Shown one piece after another: positions 1 through 10,614 of a stretch of DNA of 64,000 bases. The translations under genes were made by a program, and so were the position numbers. Source of the stretch: Loxodes magnus (Eukaryota > Ciliophora > Karyorelictea > Loxodida > Loxodidae); contig CAMPDV010002162.1 in NCBI GenBank assembly GCA_946699065.1, forward strand, positions 1 to 64,000, in the 5' to 3' direction. How positions within the stretch are numbered: the first letter of the stretch is position 1; every line of letters begins with the position of its first letter. The notes under the pieces were generated by a model. It was not told the origin of the DNA and searched no databases. It worked only from the letters and a program-made list of their open reading frames with translations.

Positions 1-120
1 AGTTTTCGTAGCAATCACTAAAATATATTTAAGAATATCCAAAATGTTAGTAATAATGTAATAATAACGAATCTGTATTCGATTAGTCAAGATATGCTTG
101 TAGATGAAAGTTAGCCTATA

Positions 121-200
121 GAAAAGTGAAGAAGTAAAGTAAGAAAAGAAGATAGAATTTCAGTTTTAAGGAGTATGCTTTGAGAAGTAATAAGTATTTA
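121..200. repeat. Reference S unit (class a, 80 bp)
   Basis: Example of the short unit. Bases 121-150 are the 30-bp core, made only of A, G and T. Bases 151-200 are the tail GATAGAATTTCAGTTTTAAG followed by GAGTATGCTTTGAGAAGTAA and TAAGTATTTA. The other S classes differ from it by a few substitutions and by 1-bp or 4-bp deletions giving 79 or 76 bp. The unit has only two C residues against 19 G. Confidence 0.95.
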
Positions 201-362
201 GAAAAGTGAAGAAGTAAAGTAAGAAAAGAATATCTAATGATAAGTTTTCGTAGCAATCACTAAAATATATTTAAGAATATCCAAAATGTTAGTAATAATG
301 TAATAATAACGAATCTGTATTCGGTTAGTCAAGATATGCTTGTAGATGAAAGTTAGCCTATA
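201..362. repeat. Reference L unit (162 bp)
   Basis: Example of the long unit. The first 30 bp are identical to the S core; the 132-bp tail starts TATCTAATGATAAGTTTTCG and ends AGTTAGCCTATA. The tail carries three CpG sites and a short perfect inverted repeat CGAAT-CTGT-ATTCG. Its second half aligns without gaps to the S unit at about half of the first 60 positions, including TATGCTT at the same offset, so L looks like an old S-type dimer. Tail haplotypes differ at TTTTCG/TTTGCG, CAATC/CAAGC, TATTTAAG/TAAGTTGG/TAAGTTAG, TAATAATAACG/CACTAAAACG/CACAATTACG and CGGTTAG/CGATTAG/CGGTTTG. Confidence 0.93.
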
Positions 363-1492
363 GAAAAGTGAAGAAGTAAAGTAAGAAAAGAAGATAGAAT
401 TTCAGATTTAAGGAGTATGCTTTGAGAATTAATAAGTATTTAGAAAAGTGAAGAAGTAAAGTAAGAAAAGAATATCTAATGATAAGTTTTCGTAGCAAGC
501 ACTAAAATATAAGTTAGAATATCCAAAATGTTAGTAATAATGTCACAATTACGAATCTGTATTCGGTTTGTCAAGATATGCTTGTAGATGAAAGTTAGCC
601 TATAGAAAAGTGAAGAAGTAAAGTAAGAAAAGAATATCTAATGATAAGTTTTCGTAGCAATCACTAAAATATATTTAAGAATATCCAAAATGTTAGTAAT
701 AATGTAATAATAACGAATCTGTATTCGGTTAGTCAAGATATGCTTGTAGATGAAAGTTAGCCTATAGAAAAGTGAAGAAGTAAAGTAAGAAAAGAAGATA
801 GAGTTTCAGTTTTAAGGAGTATGCTTTGAGAAGTAATAAGTATTTATAAAAGTGAATAAGTAATGTAAGAAAAGAATATCTAATGATAAGTTTGCGTAGC
901 AAGCACTAAAATATAAGTTGGAATATCCAAAATGTTAGTAATAATGTCACTAAAACGAATCTGTATTCGATTAGTCAAGATATGCTTGTAGATGAAAGTT
1001 AGCCTATAGAAAAGTGAAGAAGTAAAGTAAGAAAAGAAGATAGAATTTCAGTTTTAAGGAGTATGCTTTGAGAAGTAATAAGTATTTAGAAAAGTGAAGA
1101 AGTAAAGTAAGAAAAGAATATCTAATGATAAGTTTTCGTAGCAATCACTAAAATATATTTAAGAATATCCAAAATGTTAGTAATAATGTAATAATAACGA
1201 ATCTGTATTCGATTAGTCAAGATATGCTTGTAGATGAAAGTTAGCCTATAGAAAAGTGAAGAAGTAAAGTAAGAAAAGAAGATAGAGTTTCAGTTTTAAG
1301 GAGTATGCTTTGAGAAGTAATAAGTATTTATAAAAGTGAATAAGTAATGTAAGAAAAGAATATCTAATGATAAGTTTGCGTAGCAATCACTAAAATATAT
1401 TTAAGAATATCCAAAATGTTAGTAATAATGTAATAATAACGAATCTGTATTCGGTTAGTCAAGATATGCTTGTAGATGAAAGTTAGCCTATA

Positions 1493-2042
1493 GAAAAGTG
1501 AAGAAGTAAAGTAAGAAAAGAAGATAGAATTTCAGATTTAAGGAGTATGCTTTGAGAAGAAGAAGTAGTTAGAAAAGTGAAGAAGTAAAGTAAGAAAAGA
1601 AGATAGAGTTTCAGTTTTAAGGAGTATGCTTAGAGAAGTAATAATTATTCAGAAAAGTGAAGAAGTAAAGTAAGAAAAGAAGATAGAGTTTCAGTTTTAA
1701 GTAGTATGCTCTGAGAAGTATTAAGTATTTCGAAAAGTGAAGAAGTAAAGTAAGAAAAGAAGATAGAGTTTCAGTTTTAATATACTTAGAGAAGTAATAA
1801 GTATTTAGAAAAGTGAAGAAGTAAAGTAAGAAAAGAAGATAGAGTTTCAGTTTTAATATACTTAGAGAAGTAATAAGTATTTAGAAAAGTGAAGAAGTAA
1901 AGTAAGAAAAGAAGATAGAGTTTCAGTTTAAGGAGTATGCTTTGTGTAGTAATAAGTATTACGAAAAGTGAAGAAGTAAAGTAAGAAAAGAAGATAGAAT
2001 TTCAGATTTAAGGAGTATGCTTTGAGAATTAATAAGTATTTA
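1493..2042. repeat. 7-unit S run, order d-e-f-g-g-h-b (550 bp)
   Basis: Units: d 1493-1571, e 1572-1651, f 1652-1731, g 1732-1807, g 1808-1883, h 1884-1962, b 1963-2042. It equals the 940-bp cassette seen further right minus one 390-bp five-unit block, so it is either the ancestral form or a contracted one. Confidence 0.94.
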
Positions 2043-2688
2043 GAAAAGTGAAGAAGTAAAGTAAGAAAAGAATATCTAATGATAAGTTTGCGTAGCAAGC
2101 ACTAAAATATAAGTTGGAATATCCAAAATGTTAGTAATAATGTCACTAAAACGAATCTGTATTCGATTAGTCAAGATATGCTTGTAGATGAAAGTTAGCC
2201 TATAGAAAAGTGAAGAAGTAAAGTAAGAAAAGAAGATAGAATTTCAGTTTTAAGGAGTATGCTTTGAGAAGTAATAAGTATTTAGAAAAGTGAAGAAGTA
2301 AAGTAAGAAAAGAATATCTAATGATAAGTTTTCGTAGCAATCACTAAAATATATTTAAGAATATCCAAAATGTTAGTAATAATGTAATAATAACGAATCT
2401 GTATTCGATTAGTCAAGATATGCTTGTAGATGAAAGTTAGCCTATAGAAAAGTGAAGAAGTAAAGTAAGAAAAGAAGATAGAGTTTCAGTTTTAAGGAGT
2501 ATGCTTTGAGAAGTAATAAGTATTTATAAAAGTGAATAAGTAATGTAAGAAAAGAATATCTAATGATAAGTTTGCGTAGCAATCACTAAAATATATTTAA
2601 GAATATCCAAAATGTTAGTAATAATGTAATAATAACGAATCTGTATTCGGTTAGTCAAGATATGCTTGTAGATGAAAGTTAGCCTATA
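2043..2688. repeat. Dimer block L-S-L-S-L
   Basis: L 2043-2204 (GCG, AAGTTGG, CACTAAAACG type), S class a 2205-2284, L 2285-2446, S class c 2447-2526, L 2527-2688. The 646-bp L-S-L-S-L layout is the same as the spacer of the 1586-bp higher-order repeat at the right of the window. Confidence 0.93.
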
Positions 2689-3237
2689 GAAAAGTGAAGA
2701 AGTAAAGTAAGAAAAGAAGATAGAATTTCAGATTTAAGGAGTATGCTTTGAGAAGAAGAAGTAGTTAGAAAAGTGAAGAAGTAAAGTAAGAAAAGAAGAT
2801 AGAGTTTCAGTTTTAAGGAGTATGCTTAGAGAAGTAATAATTATTCAGAAAAGTGAAGAGTAAAGTAAGAAAAGAAGATAGAGTTTCAGTTTTAAGTAGT
2901 ATGCTCTGAGAAGTATTAAGTATTTCGAAAAGTGAAGAAGTAAAGTAAGAAAAGAAGATAGAGTTTCAGTTTTAATATACTTAGAGAAGTAATAAGTATT
3001 TAGAAAAGTGAAGAAGTAAAGTAAGAAAAGAAGATAGAGTTTCAGTTTTAATATACTTAGAGAAGTAATAAGTATTTCGAAAAGTGAAGAAGTAAAGTAA
3101 GAAAAGAAGATAGAGTTTCAGTTTCAAGGAGTATGCTTTGAGAAGAAGAAGTAGTTAGAAAAGTGAAGAAGTAAAGTAAGAAAAGAAGATAGAGTTTCAG
3201 TTTTAAGGAGTATGCTTTGAGAAGTAATAAGTATTTA
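2689..3237. repeat. 7-unit S run d-e-f-g-g'-i-c with a private 1-bp deletion
   Basis: Units: d 2689-2767, e 2768-2847, f 2848-2926, g 2927-3002, g' 3003-3078, i 3079-3157, c 3158-3237. Unit f lacks one A in its core near 2859 (GAAGAG for GAAGAAG), the only core indel noticed in the window. The run begins like the long cassette but breaks off after i, where a class c unit leads back into the dimer field. Confidence 0.93.
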
Positions 3238-3837
3238 TAAAAGTGAATAAGTAATGTAAGAAAAGAATATCTAATGATAAGTTTGCGTAGCAAGCACTAA
3301 AATATAAGTTGGAATATCCAAAATGTTAGTAATAATGTAATAATAACGAATCTGAATTCGGTTAGTCAAGATATGCTTGTAGATGAAAGTTAGCCTATAG
3401 AAAAGTGAAGAAGTAAAGTAAGAAAAGAAGATAGAATTTCAGATTTAAGGAGTATGCTTTGAGAATTAATAAGTATTTAGAAAAGTGAAGAAGTAAAGTA
3501 AGAAAAGAATATCTAATGATAAGTTTTCGTAGCAAGCACTAAAATATAAGTTAGAATATCCAAAATGTTAGTAATAATGTCACAATTACGAATCTGTATT
3601 CGGTTAGTCAAGATATGCTTGTAGATGAAAGTTAGCCTATAGAAAAGTGAAGAAGTAAAGTAAGAAAAGAAGATAGAATTTCAGATTTAAGGAGTATGCT
3701 TTGAGAATTAATAAGTATTTAGAAAAGTGAAGAAGTAAAGTAAGAAAAGAATATCTAATGATAAGTTTTCGTAGCAATCACTAAAATATATTTAAGAATA
3801 TCCAAAATGTTAGTAATAATGTAATAATAACGAATCT

Positions 3838-6800
3838 GAATTCGGTTAGTCAAGATATGCTTGTAGATGAAAGTTAGCCTATAGAAAAGTGAAGAAGTAA
3901 AGTAAGAAAAGAAGATAGAATTTCAGATTTAAGGAGTATGCTTTGAGAATTAATAAGTATTTAGAAAAGTGAAGAAGTAAAGTAAGAAAAGAATATCTAA
4001 TGATAAGTTTTCGTAGCAAGCACTAAAATATAAGTTAGAATATCCAAAATGTTAGTAATAATGTCACAATTACGAATCTGTATTCGGTTAGTCAAGATAT
4101 GCTTGTAGATGAAAGTTAGCCTATAGAAAAGTGAAGAAGTAAAGTAAGAAAAGAAGATAGAATTTCAGATTTAAGGAGTATGCTTTGAGAATTAATAAGT
4201 ATTTAGAAAAGTGAAGAAGTAAAGTAAGAAAAGAATATCTAATGATAAGTTTTCGTAGCAATCACTAAAATATATTTAAGAATATCCAAAATGTTAGTAA
4301 TAATGTAATAATAACGAATCTGTATTCGGTTAGTCAAGATATGCTTGTAGATGAAAGTTAGCCTATAGAAAAGTGAAGAAGTAAAGTAAGAAAAGAAGAT
4401 AGAGTTTCAGTTTTAAGGAGTATGCTTTGAGAAGTAATAAGTATTTATAAAAGTGAATAAGTAATGTAAGAAAAGAATATCTAATGATAAGTTTGCGTAG
4501 CAAGCACTAAAATATAAGTTGGAATATCCAAAATGTTAGTAATAATGTCACTAAAACGAATCTGTATTCGATTAGTCAAGATATGCTTGTAGATGAAAGT
4601 TAGCCTATAGAAAAGTGAAGAAGTAAAGTAAGAAAAGAAGATAGAATTTCAGTTTTAAGGAGTATGCTTTGAGAAGTAATAAGTATTTAGAAAAGTGAAG
4701 AAGTAAAGTAAGAAAAGAATATCTAATGATAAGTTTTCGTAGCAAGCACTAAAATATATTTAAGAATATCCAAAATGTTAGTAATAATGTAATAATAACG
4801 AATCTGTATTCGGTTAGTCAAGTTATGCTTGTAGATGAAAGTTAGCCTATAGAAAAGTGAAGAAGTAAAGTAAGAAAAGAAGATAGAATTTCAGTTTTAA
4901 GGAGTATGCTTTGAGAAGTAATAAGTATTTAGAAAAGTGAAGAAGTAAAGTAAGAAAAGAATATCTAATGATAAGTTTTCGTAGCAATCACTAAAATATA
5001 TTTAAGAATATCCAAAATGTTAGTAATAATGTAATAATAACGAATCTGTATTCGATTAGTCAAGATATGCTTGTAGATGAAAGTTAGCCTATAGAAAAGT
5101 GAAGAAGTAAAGTAAGAAAAGAAGATAGAATTTCAGTTTTAAGGAGTATGCTTTGAGAAGTAATAAGTATTTAGAAAAGTGAAGAAGTAAAGTAAGAAAA
5201 GAATATCTAATGATAAGTTTTCGTAGCAATCACTAAAATATATTTAAGAATATCCAAAATGTTAGTAATAATGTAATAATAACGAATCTGTATTCGGTTA
5301 GTCAAGATATGCTTGTAGATGAAAGTTAGCCTATAGAAAAGTGAAGAAGTAAAGTAAGAAAAGAAGATAGAGTTTCAGTTTTAAGGAGTATGCTTTGAGA
5401 AGTAATAAGTATTTATAAAAGTGAATAAGTAATGTAAGAAAAGAATATCTAATGATAAGTTTGCGTAGCAAGCACTAAAATATAAGTTGGAATATCCAAA
5501 ATGTTAGTAATAATGTAATAATAACGAATCTGAATTCGGTTAGTCAAGATATGCTTGTAGATGAAAGTTAGCCTATAGAAAAGTGAAGAAGTAAAGTAAG
5601 AAAAGAAGATAGAATTTCAGATTTAAGGAGTATGCTTTGAGAATTAATAAGTATTTAGAAAAGTGAAGAAGTAAAGTAAGAAAAGAATATCTAATGATAA
5701 GTTTTCGTAGCAAGCACTAAAATATAAGTTAGAATATCCAAAATGTTAGTAATAATGTCACAATTACGAATCTGTATTCGGTTAGTCAAGATATGCTTGT
5801 AGATGAAAGTTAGCCTATAGAAAAGTGAAGAAGTAAAGTAAGAAAAGAAGATAGAATTTCAGATTTAAGGAGTATGCTTTGAGAATTAATAAGTATTTAG
5901 AAAAGTGAAGAAGTAAAGTAAGAAAAGAATATCTAATGATAAGTTTTCGTAGCAATCACTAAAATATATTTAAGAATATCCAAAATGTTAGTAATAATGT
6001 AATAATAACGAATCTGTATTCGGTTAGTCAAGATATGCTTGTAGATGAAAGTTAGCCTATAGAAAAGTGAAGAAGTAAAGTAAGAAAAGAAGATAGAGTT
6101 TCAGTTTTAAGGAGTATGCTTTGAGAAGTAATAAGTATTTATAAAAGTGAATAAGTAATGTAAGAAAAGAATATCTAATGATAAGTTTGCGTAGCAAGCA
6201 CTAAAATATAAGTTGGAATATCCAAAATGTTAGTAATAATGTCACTAAAACGAATCTGTATTCGATTAGTCAAGATATGCTTGTAGATGAAAGTTAGCCT
6301 ATAGAAAAGTGAAGAAGTAAAGTAAGAAAAGAAGATAGAATTTCAGTTTTAAGGAGTATGCTTTGAGAAGTAATAAGTATTTAGAAAAGTGAAGAAGTAA
6401 AGTAAGAAAAGAATATCTAATGATAAGTTTTCGTAGCAATCACTAAAATATATTTAAGAATATCCAAAATGTTAGTAATAATGTAATAATAACGAATCTG
6501 TATTCGGTTAGTCAAGTTATGCTTGTAGATGAAAGTTAGCCTATAGAAAAGTGAAGAAGTAAAGTAAGAAAAGAAGATAGAATTTCAGTTTTAAGGAGTA
6601 TGCTTTGAGAAGTAATAAGTATTTAGAAAAGTGAAGAAGTAAAGTAAGAAAAGAATATCTAATGATAAGTTTTCGTAGCAATCACTAAAATATATTTAAG
6701 AATATCCAAAATGTTAGTAATAATGTAATAATAACGAATCTGTATTCGATTAGTCAAGATATGCTTGTAGATGAAAGTTAGCCTATAGAAAAGTGAAGAA

Positions 6801-9800
6801 GTAAAGTAAGAAAAGAAGATAGAATTTCAGTTTTAAGGAGTATGCTTTGAGAAGTAATAAGTATTTAGAAAAGTGAAGAAGTAAAGTAAGAAAAGAATAT
6901 CTAATGATAAGTTTTCGTAGCAATCACTAAAATATATTTAAGAATATCCAAAATGTTAGTAATAATGTAATAATAACGAATCTGTATTCGGTTAGTCAAG
7001 ATATGCTTGTAGATGAAAGTTAGCCTATAGAAAAGTGAAGAAGTAAAGTAAGAAAAGAAGATAGAGTTTCAGTTTTAAGGAGTATGCTTTGAGAAGTAAT
7101 AAGTATTTATAAAAGTGAATAAGTAATGTAAGAAAAGAATATCTAATGATAAGTTTGCGTAGCAAGCACTAAAATATAAGTTGGAATATCCAAAATGTTA
7201 GTAATAATGTAATAATAACGAATCTGAATTCGGTTAGTCAAGATATGCTTGTAGATGAAAGTTAGCCTATAGAAAAGTGAAGAAGTAAAGTAAGAAAAGA
7301 AGATAGAATTTCAGATTTAAGGAGTATGCTTTGAGAATTAATAAGTATTTAGAAAAGTGAAGAAGTAAAGTAAGAAAAGAATATCTAATGATAAGTTTTC
7401 GTAGCAAGCACTAAAATATAAGTTAGAATATCCAAAATGTTAGTAATAATGTCACAATTACGAATCTGTATTCGGTTAGTCAAGATATGCTTGTAGATGA
7501 AAGTTAGCCTATAGAAAAGTGAAGAAGTAAAGTAAGAAAAGAAGATAGAATTTCAGATTTAAGGAGTATGCTTTGAGAATTAATAAGTATTTAGAAAAGT
7601 GAAGAAGTAAAGTAAGAAAAGAATATCTAATGATAAGTTTTCGTAGCAATCACTAAAATATATTTAAGAATATCCAAAATGTTAGTAATAATGTAATAAT
7701 AACGAATCTGTATTCGGTTAGTCAAGATATGCTTGTAGATGAAAGTTAGCCTATAGAAAAGTGAAGAAGTAAAGTAAGAAAAGAAGATAGAGTTTCAGTT
7801 TTAAGGAGTATGCTTTGAGAAGTAATAAGTATTTATAAAAGTGAATAAGTAATGTAAGAAAAGAATATCTAATGATAAGTTTGCGTAGCAAGCACTAAAA
7901 TATAAGTTGGAATATCCAAAATGTTAGTAATAATGTCACTAAAACGAATCTGTATTCGATTAGTCAAGATATGCTTGTAGATGAAAGTTAGCCTATAGAA
8001 AAGTGAAGAAGTAAAGTAAGAAAAGAAGATAGAATTTCAGTTTTAAGGAGTATGCTTTGAGAAGTAATAAGTATTTAGAAAAGTGAAGAAGTAAAGTAAG
8101 AAAAGAATATCTAATGATAAGTTTTCGTAGCAATCACTAAAATATATTTAAGAATATCCAAAATGTTAGTAATAATGTAATAATAACGAATCTGTATTCG
8201 GTTAGTCAAGATATGCTTGTAGATGAAAGTTAGCCTATAGAAAAGTGAAGAAGTAAAGTAAGAAAAGAAGATAGAGTTTCAGTTTTAAGGAGTATGCTTT
8301 GAGAAGTAATAAGTATTTATAAAAGTGAATAAGTAATGTAAGAAAAGAATATCTAATGATAAGTTTTCGTAGCAAGCACTAAAATATAAGTTAGAATATC
8401 CAAAATGTTAGTAATAATGTCACTAAAACGAATCTGTATTCGATTAGTCAAGATATGCTTGTAGATGAAAGTTAGCCTATAGAAAAGTGAAGAAGTAAAG
8501 TAAGAAAAGAAGATAGAATTTCAGTTTTAAGGAGTATGCTTTGAGAAGTAATAAGTATTTAGAAAAGTGAAGAAGTAAAGTAAGAAAAGAATATCTAATG
8601 ATAAGTTTTCGTAGCAATCACTAAAATATATTTAAGAATATCCAAAATGTTAGTAATAATGTAATAATAACGAATCTGTATTCGGTTAGTCAAGATATGC
8701 TTGTAGATGAAAGTTAGCCTATAGAAAAGTGAAGAAGTAAAGTAAGAAAAGAAGATAGAGTTTCAGTTTTAAGGAGTATGCTTTGAGAAGTAATAAGTAT
8801 TTATAAAAGTGAATAAGTAATGTAAGAAAAGAATATCTAATGATAAGTTTGCGTAGCAAGCACTAAAATATAAGTTGGAATATCCAAAATGTTAGTAATA
8901 ATGTAATAATAACGAATCTGAATTCGGTTAGTCAAGATATGCTTGTAGATGAAAGTTAGCCTATAGAAAAGTGAAGAAGTAAAGTAAGAAAAGAAGATAG
9001 AATTTCAGATTTAAGGAGTATGCTTTGAGAATTAATAAGTATTTAGAAAAGTGAAGAAGTAAAGTAAGAAAAGAATATCTAATGATAAGTTTTCGTAGCA
9101 AGCACTAAAATATAAGTTAGAATATCCAAAATGTTAGTAATAATGTCACAATTACGAATCTGTATTCGGTTAGTCAAGATATGCTTGTAGATGAAAGTTA
9201 GCCTATAGAAAAGTGAAGAAGTAAAGTAAGAAAAGAAGATAGAATTTCAGATTTAAGGAGTATGCTTTGAGAATTAATAAGTATTTAGAAAAGTGAAGAA
9301 GTAAAGTAAGAAAAGAATATCTAATGATAAGTTTTCGTAGCAATCACTAAAATATATTTAAGAATATCCAAAATGTTAGTAATAATGTAATAATAACGAA
9401 TCTGTATTCGGTTAGTCAAGATATGCTTGTAGATGAAAGTTAGCCTATAGAAAAGTGAAGAAGTAAAGTAAGAAAAGAAGATAGAGTTTCAGTTTTAAGG
9501 AGTATGCTTTGAGAAGTAATAAGTATTTATAAAAGTGAATAAGTAATGTAAGAAAAGAATATCTAATGATAAGTTTGCGTAGCAAGCACTAAAATATAAG
9601 TTGGAATATCCAAAATGTTAGTAATAATGTCACTAAAACGAATCTGTATTCGATTAGTCAAGATATGCTTGTAGATGAAAGTTAGCCTATAGAAAAGTGA
9701 AGAAGTAAAGTAAGAAAAGAAGATAGAATTTCAGTTTTAAGGAGTATGCTTTGAGAAGTAATAAGTATTTAGAAAAGTGAAGAAGTAAAGTAAGAAAAGA

Positions 9801-10614
9801 ATATCTAATGATAAGTTTTCGTAGCAATCACTAAAATATATTTAAGAATATCCAAAATGTTAGTAATAATGTAATAATAACGAATCTGTATTCGGTTAGT
9901 CAAGATATGCTTGTAGATGAAAGTTAGCCTATAGAAAAGTGAAGAAGTAAAGTAAGAAAAGAAGATAGAGTTTCAGTTTTAAGGAGTATGCTTTGAGAAG
10001 TAATAAGTATTTATAAAAGTGAATAAGTAATGTAAGAAAAGAATATCTAATGATAAGTTTGCGTAGCAAGCACTAAAATATAAGTTGGAATATCCAAAAT
10101 GTTAGTAATAATGTCACTAAAACGAATCTGTATTCGATTAGTCAAGATATGCTTGTAGATGAAAGTTAGCCTATAGAAAAGTGAAGAAGTAAAGTAAGAA
10201 AAGAAGATAGAATTTCAGTTTTAAGGAGTATGCTTTGAGAAGTAATAAGTATTTAGAAAAGTGAAGAAGTAAAGTAAGAAAAGAATATCTAATGATAAGT
10301 TTTCGTAGCAATCACTAAAATATATTTAAGAATATCCAAAATGTTAGTAATAATGTAATAATAACGAATCTGTATTCGGTTAGTCAAGATATGCTTGTAG
10401 ATGAAAGTTAGCCTATAGAAAAGTGAAGAAGTAAAGTAAGAAAAGAAGATAGAGTTTCAGTTTTAAGGAGTATGCTTTGAGAAGTAATAAGTATTTATAA
10501 AAGTGAATAAGTAATGTAAGAAAAGAATATCTAATGATAAGTTTGCGTAGCAAGCACTAAAATATAAGTTGGAATATCCAAAATGTTAGTAATAATGTAA
10601 TAATAACGAATCTG
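3838..10614. repeat. 1694-bp higher-order repeat (seven S-L dimers), four periods
   Basis: A rare L variant with CTGAATTCGG, creating a GAATTC site, occurs at 3838, 5532, 7226, 8920 and 10614, each exactly 1694 bp apart, with one more copy at 3354. A second rare variant, CAAGTTATGC, lies at about 4822 and 6516, again 1694 bp apart. These shared rare variants fix the period; the copies are similar but not identical in the order of L haplotypes. Confidence 0.88.

Larger units (their letters stand above)
1..1492. repeat. S-L dimer block with one L-L junction
   Basis: Opens inside an L unit (1-120), then S 121-200, L 201-362, S 363-442, L 443-604, L 605-766, S 767-846, L 847-1008, S 1009-1088, L 1089-1250, S 1251-1330, L 1331-1492. 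The S unit expected between 604 and 605 is missing, so two L units abut. The L before that junction carries CGGTTTG instead of CGGTTAG or CGATTAG. Confidence 0.94.

Noticed and set aside
201-362. CENP-B box in the L unit
   Set aside because: No stretch of L or S matches the TTCG-n4-A-n2-CGGG pattern. TTCGTAGCAATC and ATTCGGTTAG share only TTCG with it.
893-904. Second inverted repeat, TTGC-GTA-GCAA, in GCG-type L units
   Set aside because: The 4-bp stem is lost in the equally common TTTTCG haplotypes, so it is not a conserved feature.
3057-3293. Open frame of 78 codons on the minus strand, rich in Leu, Phe, Tyr and Ser
   Set aside because: It is the reverse complement of tandem S units running into an L. 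It has no ATG: its first codon is TTG inside GCTTGCTACGC of the L tail. The peptide simply repeats as the units do, and there is no codon bias or ribosome-binding context.
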